This document shows positions 43,392-52,107 of a DNA stretch of 64,000 nucleotides, one piece after another. The stretch is taken from NCBI RefSeq assembly GCF_009707665.1, contig NZ_WLZW01000004.1, positions 62,001 to 126,000 of the forward strand. The letters run 5' to 3'. The position numbers and the translations under genes were made by a program. The notes below the pieces were generated by a model that was not told where the DNA came from, ran no database searches, and saw only the letters and a program-made list of their open reading frames with translations. The stretch comes from Planomicrobium sp. YIM 101495. Lineage in GTDB: Bacteria > Bacillota > Bacilli > Bacillales_A > Planococcaceae. Each line of letters opens with the position of its first letter. The stretch's first letter is position 1.

Positions 43392-44800
43392 TGAGTTCCT
43401 CCGTTCTGGATGTCGTTCGTTTTTGTAGAAGGGAAGTGGATGGTGAATTCGCTTCCTTCGCCGAGCAGGCTTGAGACCAGGATTTCCCCGCCGTGCAGCG
43501 CGGTGATCTGCTGCGCGATGGACAGGCCGAGCCCGGTGCCGTCTTTCTGGCGGGCGGCATCCCCGCGGTAAAAGCGGTCGAAAAGCTGCGGGATCGCATC
43601 TTCCGTGATGCCGCTGCCGCTGTCTTTGAATGTGACGACAATTTCATCTCCCATGGAGCGCAGACTTATTTCGATGCTGCCGCCAGGCTTGTTGTATTTG
43701 ATCGCATTGGTGAGTAAGTTATCCCAAACATTCTGCAGCAATTCCTCGTCTCCGCGGAACGTGATCGGTGCAAGCTGATAAGAGATGGTGATGTCTTCTT
43801 CCTCCAGCCGCCAGCGGTATTTCTGGATAATGCTCTTCAAGCTTTCGTCCAGGCGCAGGGACCCCGTTTTCATCGGATAGGCGCCCTGGTCGAGCGAGGT
43901 GAGCAGGAGCAGTTGGCGTGTCAGGCTCGACAACCGCTTCGCTTCCTGGTCGATGATGGCCGAATAAGTGAGCCGGTCAGCATCAGGCAAGTCCGGCGAC
44001 TTCAACAGATCCGCATAGCCCTGGATGTTCATGAGTGGCGACTGGAAATCATGCGAAACGTTCGAGATGAACGATTTCCGGACAACATCGTTATGCTGCA
44101 GCTGCTTCTGCATCAGGTTGAAGCTCTCGGACAACTGCCCGATTTCGTCGTTGCGCTGGATGTTCAGCGGGTAATTGTAATTTTCCCGTGCGATATGTTT
44201 TGTCGCTTCGGTGAGCTGCACGATCGGGCGTGTCAATTGCCGTGACATGAAGACCATGCCGATGATGCTGACGAGCGTCACCGCTAATATGAAGCCGATC
44301 AGCACGGAATGGATATCCGTCGATACGAGCTTCATATCCGGCCGGATAAAGAGGCCGTACTGCTCGTCTTCGAGTTCGAGGGGGACGCCCACGGTATTAT
44401 GCAATTCGTTCGTAAAGTGGCCGATCATAAAGAGTTGATCAGTCAGGCGGTTAAGGCCGGTATACGTTTCGCCGTCTGTCAGCACACGCTGGGCTTGTTC
44501 AGGAAGTGTGGTGTCGTCGAAAGAATCGCCGTAAAATACTTTTTCGCCGTCCTTGTCGACCAAGGCCACTTGGTAGCCGAGTTTTGCGACTGCCTGCAAA
44601 TACGGACCGGCGCCTTCTTTTGAATAGGGCACTTCATGCAACGTTCCGACGATTTCCTCCGCGATCGCGACATTTTGTTCGGTCGCTTCTTCTTTTGTCA
44701 CGGCAAGGTAGAAAAAATTCGCGAGCACAAATCCAACAATAAGGCTGACAGCCAGGATCGACAGGATGGCGGCGGTGAATTGGCGGTATAACGTTTTCAC
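43388..44800 (-). CDS. Sensor histidine kinase (HAMP, HisKA, HATPase)
   Basis: 470 residues. First membrane helix at residues about 10-32, an extracytoplasmic sensor region to about 165, a second helix, a HAMP domain (RQLTRPIVQLTEATKHIARE), the H-box SNVSHDFQSPLMNIQGYADL with the phospho-His, and ATP-binding boxes N (LLTNAIKYNKPGGSI), G1 (FKDSGSGITEDAIPQLFDRF) and G2 (DGTGLGLSI). Its start overlaps the response regulator stop by 4 bp, so both are translated as a pair. The signal is unknown; the linked MMPL pump suggests envelope stress or lipophilic compounds. Confidence 0.94.
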   Translation of the reverse strand: MKTLYRQFTAAILSILAVSLIVGFVLANFFYLAVTKEEATEQNVAIAEEIVGTLHEVPYSKEGAGPYLQAVAKLGYQVALVDKDGEKVFYGDSFDDTTLPEQAQRVLTDGETYTGLNRLTDQLFMIGHFTNELHNTVGVPLELEDEQYGLFIRPDMKLVSTDIHSVLIGFILAVTLVSIIGMVFMSRQLTRPIVQLTEATKHIARENYNYPLNIQRNDEIGQLSESFNLMQKQLQHNDVVRKSFISNVSHDFQSPLMNIQGYADLLKSPDLPDADRLTYSAIIDQEAKRLSSLTRQLLLLTSLDQGAYPMKTGSLRLDESLKSIIQKYRWRLEEEDITISYQLAPITFRGDEELLQNVWDNLLTNAIKYNKPGGSIEISLRSMGDEIVVTFKDSGSGITEDAIPQLFDRFYRGDAARQKDGTGLGLSIAQQITALHGGEILVSSLLGEGSEFTIHFPSTKTNDIQNGGTQ

Positions 44801-45471
44801 TTCTTGGCCTCGAGCTTATAGCCGATGCCGCGCAATGTATGGATTTCGACATCGGCGCCGTGCCGTTTCAGCCGCTCACGGATGCGGTTGATGTGGGTGT
44901 TCAGTGTCATTTCGCTCACGTCTTTGTCTTCGCCCCAGACGTGTTCCATAAGCAGGAGACGGGGAGTGGCGATGTTCATCCGCGACACCAAAAGGGACAG
45001 GAGTTCGAATTCCTTCAAAGGAAGGATCAGTGTTTCGTCACCTATTGCCACTTCGAAGTTCTTGCGGTTGATCGCGATGTTGCCGGCATGGAGATTTTCC
45101 TGGACGGCACGTTCGGAACGCCGGAGCACGACCGCCACACGGAACAGCAATTCCTTCGGTTCGAATGGTTTGACCATGTAATCTTCCGTTCCGGAAAGGA
45201 AGCCCTTCTCTTTGTCTTCCAGCTGGCCTTTGGCGGTCAGGAGGATGACGGGGACTTCCATTTCCTGCGTCAGATGGCGTGTCAAATCGAAGCCGTCCAT
45301 CCCTGGCATCATGACGTCGACCACTGCCAAGTCGACGGTTTCTTCTTCAAGGAACATCAATGCTTCTTCCGCGTTGTTCGCGCGGTATACAGTATAGCCC
45401 TCTTTGGCCAGATGGATCGAGACCAATTGCTGGATATGGAGATCGTCATCGACGACGAGAATTTTCATCAC
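44797..45471 (-). CDS. OmpR-family response regulator
   Basis: 224 residues. Receiver domain with the acidic pocket (ILVVDDDLHI), phospho-acceptor Asp52 in VVDVMMPGMDG, Thr in ILLTAKG and Lys in YMVKPFEP. A winged-helix DNA-binding domain follows (about 125-222) with LPLKEFELLSLLV, MTLNTHINRIRERLK and the closing HTLRGIGYKLEAK. It lies between the MMPL gene (upstream, separated by a terminator hairpin) and its kinase. Confidence 0.95.
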   Translation of the reverse strand: MMKILVVDDDLHIQQLVSIHLAKEGYTVYRANNAEEALMFLEEETVDLAVVDVMMPGMDGFDLTRHLTQEMEVPVILLTAKGQLEDKEKGFLSGTEDYMVKPFEPKELLFRVAVVLRRSERAVQENLHAGNIAINRKNFEVAIGDETLILPLKEFELLSLLVSRMNIATPRLLLMEHVWGEDKDVSEMTLNTHINRIRERLKRHGADVEIHTLRGIGYKLEAKK

Positions 45472-45495
45472 GGATTCCTCCCCGATTCTTTAAAG

Positions 45496-45523
45496 GAAGC
45501 TGGCAAACGGATTTGCCAGCTTC
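45496..45523 (-). terminator. Terminator or attenuator between the MMPL gene and the response regulator
   Basis: Perfect 12-bp stem GAAGCTGGCAAA / TTTGCCAGCTTC with a 4-nt loop. The T run behind it is weak, so partial read-through is likely. Confidence 0.65.
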
Positions 45524-45544
45524 GTCTTTTCCAGTATGCTGTTT

Positions 45545-47644
45545 TTACTTGTCTTTTTCAAAGAATAGGATAAGCGCCGGTAGAAGCATCCCGCGGACAA
45601 GGAATGTATCGATCAGGATTCCGATGGCAACCATGAAACCGAAGACGAACAAGTCGGCGATCGGCATGGTCGTCAGCGCAGCGAATGTTGCTGCAAGGAT
45701 GATCCCGGCAGACGAAATGACGCCGCCTGTGTTGCGGATGGCGACTTCGAGCGCGTCTTTCACTTTCTTGCCTTTCCGCTCTTCGATAAAGCGTGATACG
45801 AGAATGATGTTGTAATCGATTCCGAGCGCCACAAGGAAGATGAACGCATAGACCGGTACACGCGTGCTGATGGCTTCATAGCCGAACAGGACATCCACGA
45901 GGAAGATCCCCAGGCCGAGTGCCGACACGTAAGAGAAGAGGATCGTCGCCATCATGTAGATCGGCATTTTCCACGAACGTGTCATGACGAATAGAAGCAC
46001 GAGAATGAGCAACGTTTCCAAAATCACGATTTTGTAAATGTCGCTGTTGTTGACATTGCGTTCATCGACCAGTTTTGGTGTAATCCCGCTGAAATGGATT
46101 TCGCCATCGATGGAGGCTGCTTCCATTAGCTCATCACTGTCCAGACGCAGTTGTTCGACGAAATCAAGCGCCTCGACCGAATACGGGTTCAGTGAAAGGG
46201 CGATGCTGTATTTCAATGCTTCGCCGTCTTCCGTTTGTCCCGACAAGCGGGCTGATGCCACTTCATCGTAGGCCATAAGCTGTTCGGAAAGAGCGGTGGT
46301 TTGCTGTTCTGTCAGCGGTTCATTGCCGATCACGAGTAGGGAGGTCGGAGCAAGTTCCCCTTTGTCGAATTTTTCTTCGACGATTTCGTAACCTTGACGG
46401 GACGGCAAGTTTTCCGGGAATGATTTCACGGTATCGAATTCAAATTCCAGGTTCAGCACGTTGAGGGATGTGATGACCATCAAGAGAGCTACAATCCCGC
46501 CCGACAACCAAGGTTTGTTGACGACGAACTTGGCAATCGGTCCCCACAGGCCGTGTTTCACTGCTTTTGCTTCACCATATTTCGGAACTTTCGGCCAGAA
46601 TGCTTTTCGGCCGAACAACGTGAAGAGTGCCGGGACAAGTGTCAGTGATGCGATCATAATGATGAAAATCGCCGTTCCGAAAATCGGTGCGAAGTTCGCG
46701 TAATCCCGGAAGTCTGCGAAGAATAGGATCAACATTGCTGCCAGTACGGTACCGCCAGCGAAAAATACCGGTTCGCCGGTTGCATGCATGGCATGCTTCA
46801 TGGCGTCATGTTTGCTTTCATAATGATTCAGCTCTTCCCTGAAACGGGAGAAGACGAACAGAGAATAATCGATGACCGCTGCAAATAGCAGGATGCTCAT
46901 GATCGACGTTGTCTGGCTTGTCAACTCAAGTCCTGCTTTGCCCATGAAGGCAAGCGTTTGGTTGACGACTTGGTAAACGATCCCCGTCGCGACGAGCGGA
47001 ATGATCGCAAGAAGCGGCGAGCGGTAAATGGCCACAAGTAGCGCCAAGATAATCAAGACCGTTGCGATCAAAAGCACAAAGTCGGCTTCTTCGAAAAGTT
47101 TGACTGTATCGCCGGCGATTCCTGCTGGTCCGGTGATGTAGAATTCCAGGTTTTCGAAGCTGGCGGCGATGTCATTCCCGATCGCGCTCGCTTCATCGTT
47201 AATGGCCGCGAAGTCCGCACTGCCGAGTCCAGCAGCAAGTGTCATCGGCACGATGAAAGTCGTGCGGTCTTCGGAGTAGAATCCTGCAAGTGCTGGCGGT
47301 GGCAACTGGCTGATGTCGACGATTTCATCGATTCCTTCAACTTCAGCGGCTTTGATGCCATCCAAAATTTCCTGGATGCCTGCAAGGTCGACTTCGCTCT
47401 CCGGGTTCTGGAAAACGAGGATGCCCGGTGTGCCTTGGTCGTTCGGGAAGTATTCGTTCATTTTCTTGTCTGCGATGATGGCTTCTGCATCGTCTGGAAG
47501 TGACTGGAAGTTCGCCACTTTGTAATCGTTCAAGCTCGGACCGAATGTCAGGACGGCCGCAAGAAGCAGCCACGTGATGATCGTGATCCACATCCCGCGT
47601 TTCGTGGAGACCCAGTCCGTGATCGGGCTCAGGAATTTGTTCAT
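45545..47644 (-). CDS. MMPL/RND-superfamily exporter (YdfJ/YdgH-like)
   Basis: 699 residues from the ATG at 47644, with GAAAGAGG upstream. Twelve helices in two repeats, each with a large extracytoplasmic domain. MMPL motifs: a first helix after ITDWVSTKRGMWITIITWLL, the proton-relay segments AAVIDYSLFVFSRFREEL and VALGIDYNIILVSRFIEER with conserved Asp-Tyr, and GGTVLAAMLILFFADF. Such pumps export lipids or lipophilic compounds using proton motive force. In B. subtilis the homologue ydfJ is controlled by an adjacent two-component system; here an OmpR-type system is encoded directly downstream. Confidence 0.92.
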   Translation of the reverse strand: MNKFLSPITDWVSTKRGMWITIITWLLLAAVLTFGPSLNDYKVANFQSLPDDAEAIIADKKMNEYFPNDQGTPGILVFQNPESEVDLAGIQEILDGIKAAEVEGIDEIVDISQLPPPALAGFYSEDRTTFIVPMTLAAGLGSADFAAINDEASAIGNDIAASFENLEFYITGPAGIAGDTVKLFEEADFVLLIATVLIILALLVAIYRSPLLAIIPLVATGIVYQVVNQTLAFMGKAGLELTSQTTSIMSILLFAAVIDYSLFVFSRFREELNHYESKHDAMKHAMHATGEPVFFAGGTVLAAMLILFFADFRDYANFAPIFGTAIFIIMIASLTLVPALFTLFGRKAFWPKVPKYGEAKAVKHGLWGPIAKFVVNKPWLSGGIVALLMVITSLNVLNLEFEFDTVKSFPENLPSRQGYEIVEEKFDKGELAPTSLLVIGNEPLTEQQTTALSEQLMAYDEVASARLSGQTEDGEALKYSIALSLNPYSVEALDFVEQLRLDSDELMEAASIDGEIHFSGITPKLVDERNVNNSDIYKIVILETLLILVLLFVMTRSWKMPIYMMATILFSYVSALGLGIFLVDVLFGYEAISTRVPVYAFIFLVALGIDYNIILVSRFIEERKGKKVKDALEVAIRNTGGVISSAGIILAATFAALTTMPIADLFVFGFMVAIGILIDTFLVRGMLLPALILFFEKDK

Positions 47645-48041
47645 AATGAATACGCCTCTTTCCAATAATATAATCTGTCTTATATATCATAGCCGACGAA
47701 TATAAATTGAAGATGAATTTTCGATGGCGAAGTTTTGACGATTGAACAGAGGAGAATTTGTTGAACAGGTGATAATCGCTGCGGACAGTATGTAGGCCGA
47801 ATCGGAAGGCAAGTCCAAATAACGGGAATGGATCTGGCCGGATCACTTCCAGTTCATGCAGAAAATAACGTGGAACGGAGCTCCGATACAAATAATCGTA
47901 TGCCTTTTGAAAAGTGCGTGCTGCAGCGTGTACAGTGGACGGGTTTAGGGAAGACAAGGAAAGAGAGAGCTGATAATACGTTCACCGCCCGGAAAACCCT
48001 CAGCTCGAAACGGAAAAATCGAACGGAAGGATGAAGAATTG
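47645..48041. other. 397-bp divergent intergenic region with degenerate repeat units
   Basis: Between the MMPL gene and the TspO-like gene. Around 47771-47815 it contains GATAATCGCTG joined directly to CGGACAGTAT (47782), with a worn second unit CGGAAGGCAA at 47803, 21 bp on. No supported gene. Confidence 0.5.
47771..47815. repeat. Family A/B hybrid repeat remnant
   Basis: GATAATCGCTG (family A left half) runs straight into GCGGACAGTAT (family B unit at 47782), with a worn second unit 21 bp further (47803). Confidence 0.6.
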
Positions 48042-48851
48042 ATGGATAAAAGTACGCTGAAGAAAACGAAGATCTTTACGATTGTTAACCTTGTTGTTTA
48101 TTTTATGACACTCGGTGTGAATTACCTAGGCTCTTCCGGTTTCTTTAATGGACAGAGTCAAGGCGACATATCGGATAAGTACTTGACGCTCATTTCCCCG
48201 GCACCGTTCACATTCTCCATTTGGAGTGTCATCTACAGTCTGTTGCTGATTACGCTGATCTATTTATTCGCCAAACGGAAAGACCGGAAAGTCAGCAGGC
48301 TGACATTACTGATTTCGCCATTATTCATCGCGAGTTCGGTCTTTAATATGGCATGGATTGTAGCATTCTCATATGAACGGCTCGGCATCTCGACACTGCT
48401 CATTTTCGGCATGTTGCTATCGTTGCTTCTGATCGTAGAGCGGATCTACAAGAAACGTTTTGAAATTCCTTCGACGCTGGCAGGGTTGACGTTCACCATC
48501 TACGGCGGGTGGGTGTTTATCGCGACCATCGTCAACATTTCCTTGACCCTCGTGCAACTTGAATGGGATGGCTTCGGCATTTCGGACTCTGTCTGGACGC
48601 TGGTGATCTTAAGCGTCGCAATCGCCTTTGTACTTTTTTACTTGAAGCTCTCCAAAAACGCGGCGTTTCCGATCCCGTTGGCGTGGGCATTCTTCGGCAT
48701 CTATAGTTCCTACGCGGATGGTCGCTTCGATCCGGCGCTGACGACGGTGATTCAAGGATTCCTGCTCGCCGGAATCGGAATCTTCCTGATTGCAGCAATA
48801 TGGAGATTTATCAAGAACGGCAATGCCTTGTTTTTGAAAAGGGCTGCTTGA
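48042..48851 (+). CDS. TspO/MBR-related tryptophan-rich membrane protein (intact paralogue)
   Basis: 269 residues from the ATG at 48042, with GGAAGG upstream (a TTG at 48039 is adjacent). About eight hydrophobic helices; the segment TLISPAPFTFSIWSVIYSLL is the family's conserved Pro-Phe-Trp region, and MAWIVAFSYERLGIS and LEWDGFGISDSVWT follow. Relatives of the TspO sensory family in Bacillales have this size and unknown ligands. A dead copy of the same gene lies at 12870-13424, so this window preserves a duplication of which only this copy survives. Monocistronic, with a strong terminator. Confidence 0.75.
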   Translation: MDKSTLKKTKIFTIVNLVVYFMTLGVNYLGSSGFFNGQSQGDISDKYLTLISPAPFTFSIWSVIYSLLLITLIYLFAKRKDRKVSRLTLLISPLFIASSVFNMAWIVAFSYERLGISTLLIFGMLLSLLLIVERIYKKRFEIPSTLAGLTFTIYGGWVFIATIVNISLTLVQLEWDGFGISDSVWTLVILSVAIAFVLFYLKLSKNAAFPIPLAWAFFGIYSSYADGRFDPALTTVIQGFLLAGIGIFLIAAIWRFIKNGNALFLKRAA

Positions 48852-48858
48852 AGGAACT

Positions 48859-48903
48859 GAAAACCCACATCCACTGCTTGCGCACTGGGTGTGGGTTTTC
48901 TTG
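48859..48903 (+). terminator. Terminator of the TspO-like gene
   Basis: Stem GAAAACCCACATCCA / TGGGTGTGGGTTTTC with one mismatch, then TTG and a purine stretch. Confidence 0.8.
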
Positions 48904-49106
48904 TGGGAAGCAACATGATGGTCAATGCCACCACTTTATAAGAAAGCAAATGAAAAATGCACATGAGAACAGCTAAATCCGCACCGAAACATTGTCACCT
49001 CCGAAAAAATGTAAAGCGCAGTTGAATCCTTTTGGCGGTAGGACCGTATTAATAAAGCACTCCGCTATCCGAGAGCTTTGGCGGAGCGAGTTGTTTCAAG
49101 AAAGGT

Positions 49107-49892
49107 ATGATGAATGTAATGGGTACGGTTGCACTCGTTCTCTTAATCTTTTTTATCCCATACGCTTGGTTTTTATGGTCAGTAATCAAAAAGCCGCGCT
49201 GGAAGATGCCGCTGGTAGTGCTCGCAGCATTGGTGTTTGTCACTTTCCTTGTAAACGGGTATTTGTCGAATACATATGAGCTCGCGTTTTTCCAGAATGG
49301 ATTCGAGAGCATCGTGGCATTGATTGTCGCGGGAGCGTTCTTGCTGATCCTCTCCATCATTAACGTGACGGTCGGCGTGCTGTTCAAAAATGCGCCGACG
49401 TCTCTTCATAACCCGAAAGCCGTCTGGATGTTCACCGCTGTGTTTTGTACGAGCATCCTGTTCTTCACAGTATGGGTTTATCCATTCGCAGAAAAAGCGT
49501 CGTACATCAATCAGTTGGAGAAAGCACTCACTGTAGCGGAAGCGCAACAAGATGACGAGGAAATCACGGTCGTGTTCTTGAGATCCGAGAAGAATTGTTT
49601 CCGGACTTCGACATCGAATTGCCATGCAGTGCCGTATAAAAACTCCTTCTTCGTGAAAAATAATTTAACCGTTCCAAAAGAAGTCCAAGTGCGAATCCGC
49701 GCAATGGATGCAGAGGGCAGTGAATTGGAAGAAGTGGAATCGGTGATCATGACGCTGGAGCCAGGGGAGTTGCGGCTGGTCGAAACGGACGAAACATCTG
49801 AACGGACAAGCATCTGGAGCCGTTCATCATTCGAAACCGAGCGGCGTGTCAGTTCGTACGAATCGATCTACCAATATCGCGATGTTAATTGA
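49107..49892 (+). CDS. Membrane protein of unknown function
   Basis: 261 residues; starts at ATG 49107 or 49110 behind AGAAAGG. Four hydrophobic segments (residues about 5-25, 32-52, 68-92, 110-130) are followed by a soluble C-terminal half of about 125 residues with two cysteines (NCFRTSTSNCHAVPYKNSFF) and a beta-rich stretch (VPKEVQVRIRAMDAEGSELE). The tail may lie outside the membrane with the cysteines paired. Family not recognised. A U-tailed hairpin follows immediately. Confidence 0.65.
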   Translation: MMNVMGTVALVLLIFFIPYAWFLWSVIKKPRWKMPLVVLAALVFVTFLVNGYLSNTYELAFFQNGFESIVALIVAGAFLLILSIINVTVGVLFKNAPTSLHNPKAVWMFTAVFCTSILFFTVWVYPFAEKASYINQLEKALTVAEAQQDDEEITVVFLRSEKNCFRTSTSNCHAVPYKNSFFVKNNLTVPKEVQVRIRAMDAEGSELEEVESVIMTLEPGELRLVETDETSERTSIWSRSSFETERRVSSYESIYQYRDVN

Positions 49893-49929
49893 AAAAACGC
49901 ACTCCATTTTATAATGGGGTGTTTTTTTC
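49893..49929 (+). terminator. Terminator of the preceding membrane protein gene
   Basis: Stem AACGCACTCCATT / AATGGGGTGTTTT with T run TTTTTTT. Confidence 0.85.
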
Positions 49930-50134
49930 ATTGTACGGACAGCGAGTGGGGGAACGAAAGGTATATTTTCACAATATTTTTTCAACTAACCCTTATGACA
50001 ATCTATACTTGGCACAAGGGCAATTGAGAGTGAACAGCCATCAGCAGATGTTGGGAAACAAAGATGCGCAGCAACTGAGGATTGAGTGAATGGTTCAAAC
50101 GCACACGTGCACGAAATCACAAGGGTGATACAAA

Positions 50135-50906
50135 GTGGGCATTTTAGAGGGATTGAAGATATTGGACTTCACGACATTGTTGCCGGGACCGTTCGCAACA
50201 ATGATGCTGGTGGATATGGGAGCGGACGTCGTGAAAGTGGAATCGCCGCACCGGGAGGATTTGACGAAATATATGCCGTCGATGCATGACGGGATTTCGG
50301 CGTTGTACGCACAGCTCAACCGCTCGAAGAAATCGGTTGCACTCGATTTAAAAAAGGCGGAAGCGCAAGACATCATTTTCAAACTTATCGAAGAATACGA
50401 TATCGTCATCGAGCAGTTCCGGCCGGGTGTCATGGACCGGCTTGGGATCAGCTACGAAGCGCTGAAACGAGTGAATCCAGGCATCATCTACTGTTCAGCG
50501 ACAGACTACGGGCAGACAAGTCCGCTCCGCGACAAAGCGGGACACGACATCAACCATTTGGCGCTGTCCGGAAGTGCAAGTTACTCCACGCGAAAAAATG
50601 AGCGGCCAGTACCAGCAGGAATTCAAATCGCGGATATCGCCGGAGGTTCGCAGCCGGCGGTCATCAGTATACTGGCAGCTGTTTACCACCGCTCCCAAAC
50701 AGGTAATGGCCAGTACATCGATGTCAGCATCACCGACAACATTTATGCATTCAACGCGATGTATGGCTCGGCCTATTCAGCGGGTGGCGAAACGCCTCGG
50801 ACAGCCACATGAGTTCGCAGGGATGGCGTGTTTCTTGATAGAGCACGAATACATGAACGGCGAAGTGGTACGGTTGGACGGCGGAATCCGGATGTCCCCG
50901 CGGTGA
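50135..50906 (+). pseudogene. Deletion fusion of a class III CoA-transferase (CaiB/BaiF) with the 3' end of a short-chain dehydrogenase
   Basis: From a GTG at 50135 (AAGGGTGA upstream) about 218 codons read as the N-terminal half of a CaiB/BaiF CoA-transferase: LDFTTLLPGPFATMMLVDMG, the catalytic-Asp region AGHDINHLALSG and GNGQYIDVSITD. Homology stops at about 50790 and the frame ends at 50812. In another frame the sequence AKRLGQPHEFAGMACFLIEH then EYMNGEVVRLDGGIRMSP and a stop is a clear SDR C-terminus of the 3-hydroxyacyl-CoA dehydrogenase type. A deletion joined two genes of what was probably an acyl-CoA degradation cluster, near GCGAAACGCCTCGG. Neither enzyme can be functional. Confidence 0.85.
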
Positions 50907-51000
50907 TCTTGGTAGGATCGGGGATTTTCAGAAGGTTGAGTAGAGGGTTTGGTTTTTGGTAACTGAGGGGTTCGGCATAATTTTGAAGATATTTTCGTTT

Positions 51001-51190
51001 TTAACCTTGTGGACAGTAAAGATACCGCTCCGGATAGTATTTCACGAATGCGGACAGTATTTCACCATTTCCATATAGTATTCCCATAATAATGGAAAAT
51101 ATGATGTCCAATTGAGCCGCACAATTTTCGATCGGACAGTAAAAACGTCGAATCGGACAGTATTCGACCCAAATCGGACGGTATCGCCAA
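51001..51190. repeat. Family B repeat array 2 (CGGACAGTAT type), two sub-arrays
   Basis: Units at 51010 (TGGACAGTAA), 51031 (CGGATAGTAT), 51051 (CGGACAGTAT) and 51072 (CATATAGTAT), then a 60-bp interruption, then 51133, 51154 and 51175 in a TCGGAC context. Spacing is 20-21 bp within each sub-array. It opens with TTTAACCTTG. The 538-bp gap 50907-51444 contains nothing else I can support. Confidence 0.88.
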
Positions 51191-51444
51191 AAAAACGGAA
51201 ATAAACTTCTCGAATTCTGACTCTCTATCAATGAAAAGGTTCTGATCCTTAATATATTTCAGGAAGATTGGGCTTTTTGACGTCGCGACTCACTGGTTTT
51301 AATCGACTCGGGATACATTTTGAGACGGATCAGCGCCTCACGCGTTTTTTCACGAACTTTGCTGAAGGTGCTTGGAATAGAAACGACGAAATTGTCCAGG
51401 TGGCTATTATGAACTTCAGTCGCAGGAAAGGAGCGTGGAACGCC

Positions 51445-52035
51445 TTGGAGTACAAGCAGAACGCGAAGAAATGTGTCATCTTGTTGCACGAAATCTATGG
51501 GATCAATCAGCATATCACCGGTTATGCCAAACTATTTTTTCAGGAGGGTTTCGATGTCTATGTCCCGGATTTGTCAGGCAGGTCCGAACCATTTTCATAC
51601 GAGGAAGAAGAGCTCGCATACGAAAATTTCATGTCGAACGTCGGATTTTCAAAAGCGGCAAAGCAAGTGGAGCAGCTAATACAAGAGATTTCTCCGCAGT
51701 ATGAAGAAGTCCGCATCGTCGGCTTTAGTGTAGGGGCGACGATCGCGTGGCTTTGCAGCGCGAATCCTTCAGTCCAGAAGGTCATCGGGTTTTACGGATC
51801 CCGGATTCGGCAGTATGTCGACATCGTGCCGACTGGAGATGTATTTTTGATCTATAGTGAACACGAAAAATAGTTTGATCCGGAAGAACTGAAGGCGAAG
51901 TTAGCCGCGCATTCACAGGTGACGATGGAAATTGTTGATGGTGCCCATGGCTTTGCGGATCCTTATTCGGCGAACTATGACGCGGGGGTTACGGAAGGTT
52001 TGTTGGCCCGAATTAGGAGGTGCGCTTGTGATTAA
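51445..52035 (+). pseudogene. Dienelactone hydrolase-family gene interrupted by an in-frame amber codon
   Basis: The natural start is probably the TTG at 51445 (AAAGGAG upstream): MEYKQNAKKCVILLHEIYG. Continues with the nucleophile elbow VGFSVGATIAWL (Ser instead of the usual Cys). A TAG at 51871-51873 ends the frame after YSEHEK; the rest stays open in the same frame (FDPEELKAKLAAHSQVTMEI, then DGAHGFADPYSANY with the catalytic His) to TAA at 52035. Without read-through the protein lacks the catalytic His. At its end AGGAGG and GTG begin an eight-codon stub (MIKGGMPK), the remains of a following gene. Confidence 0.82.
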
Positions 52036-52065
52036 GGGTGGCATGCCAAAGTAGATTCATCTAAT

Positions 52066-52099
52066 GAAAAAAGATACGAGAGGCTTCTCGTATCTTTTT
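52066..52099. terminator. Bidirectional terminator between the hydrolase remnant and the Ltp-like gene
   Basis: Stem AAAAAGATACGAGA / TCTCGTATCTTTTT with a 4-nt loop. Confidence 0.9.
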
Positions 52100-52107
52100 A
52101 AAATAGT

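Noticed and set aside
51259-51513. Minus-strand frame ending REALIRLKMYPESIKTSESRR
   Set aside because: Protein-like composition at the C-terminus, but no start signal, no recognised family, and most of it is antisense to the hydrolase remnant.
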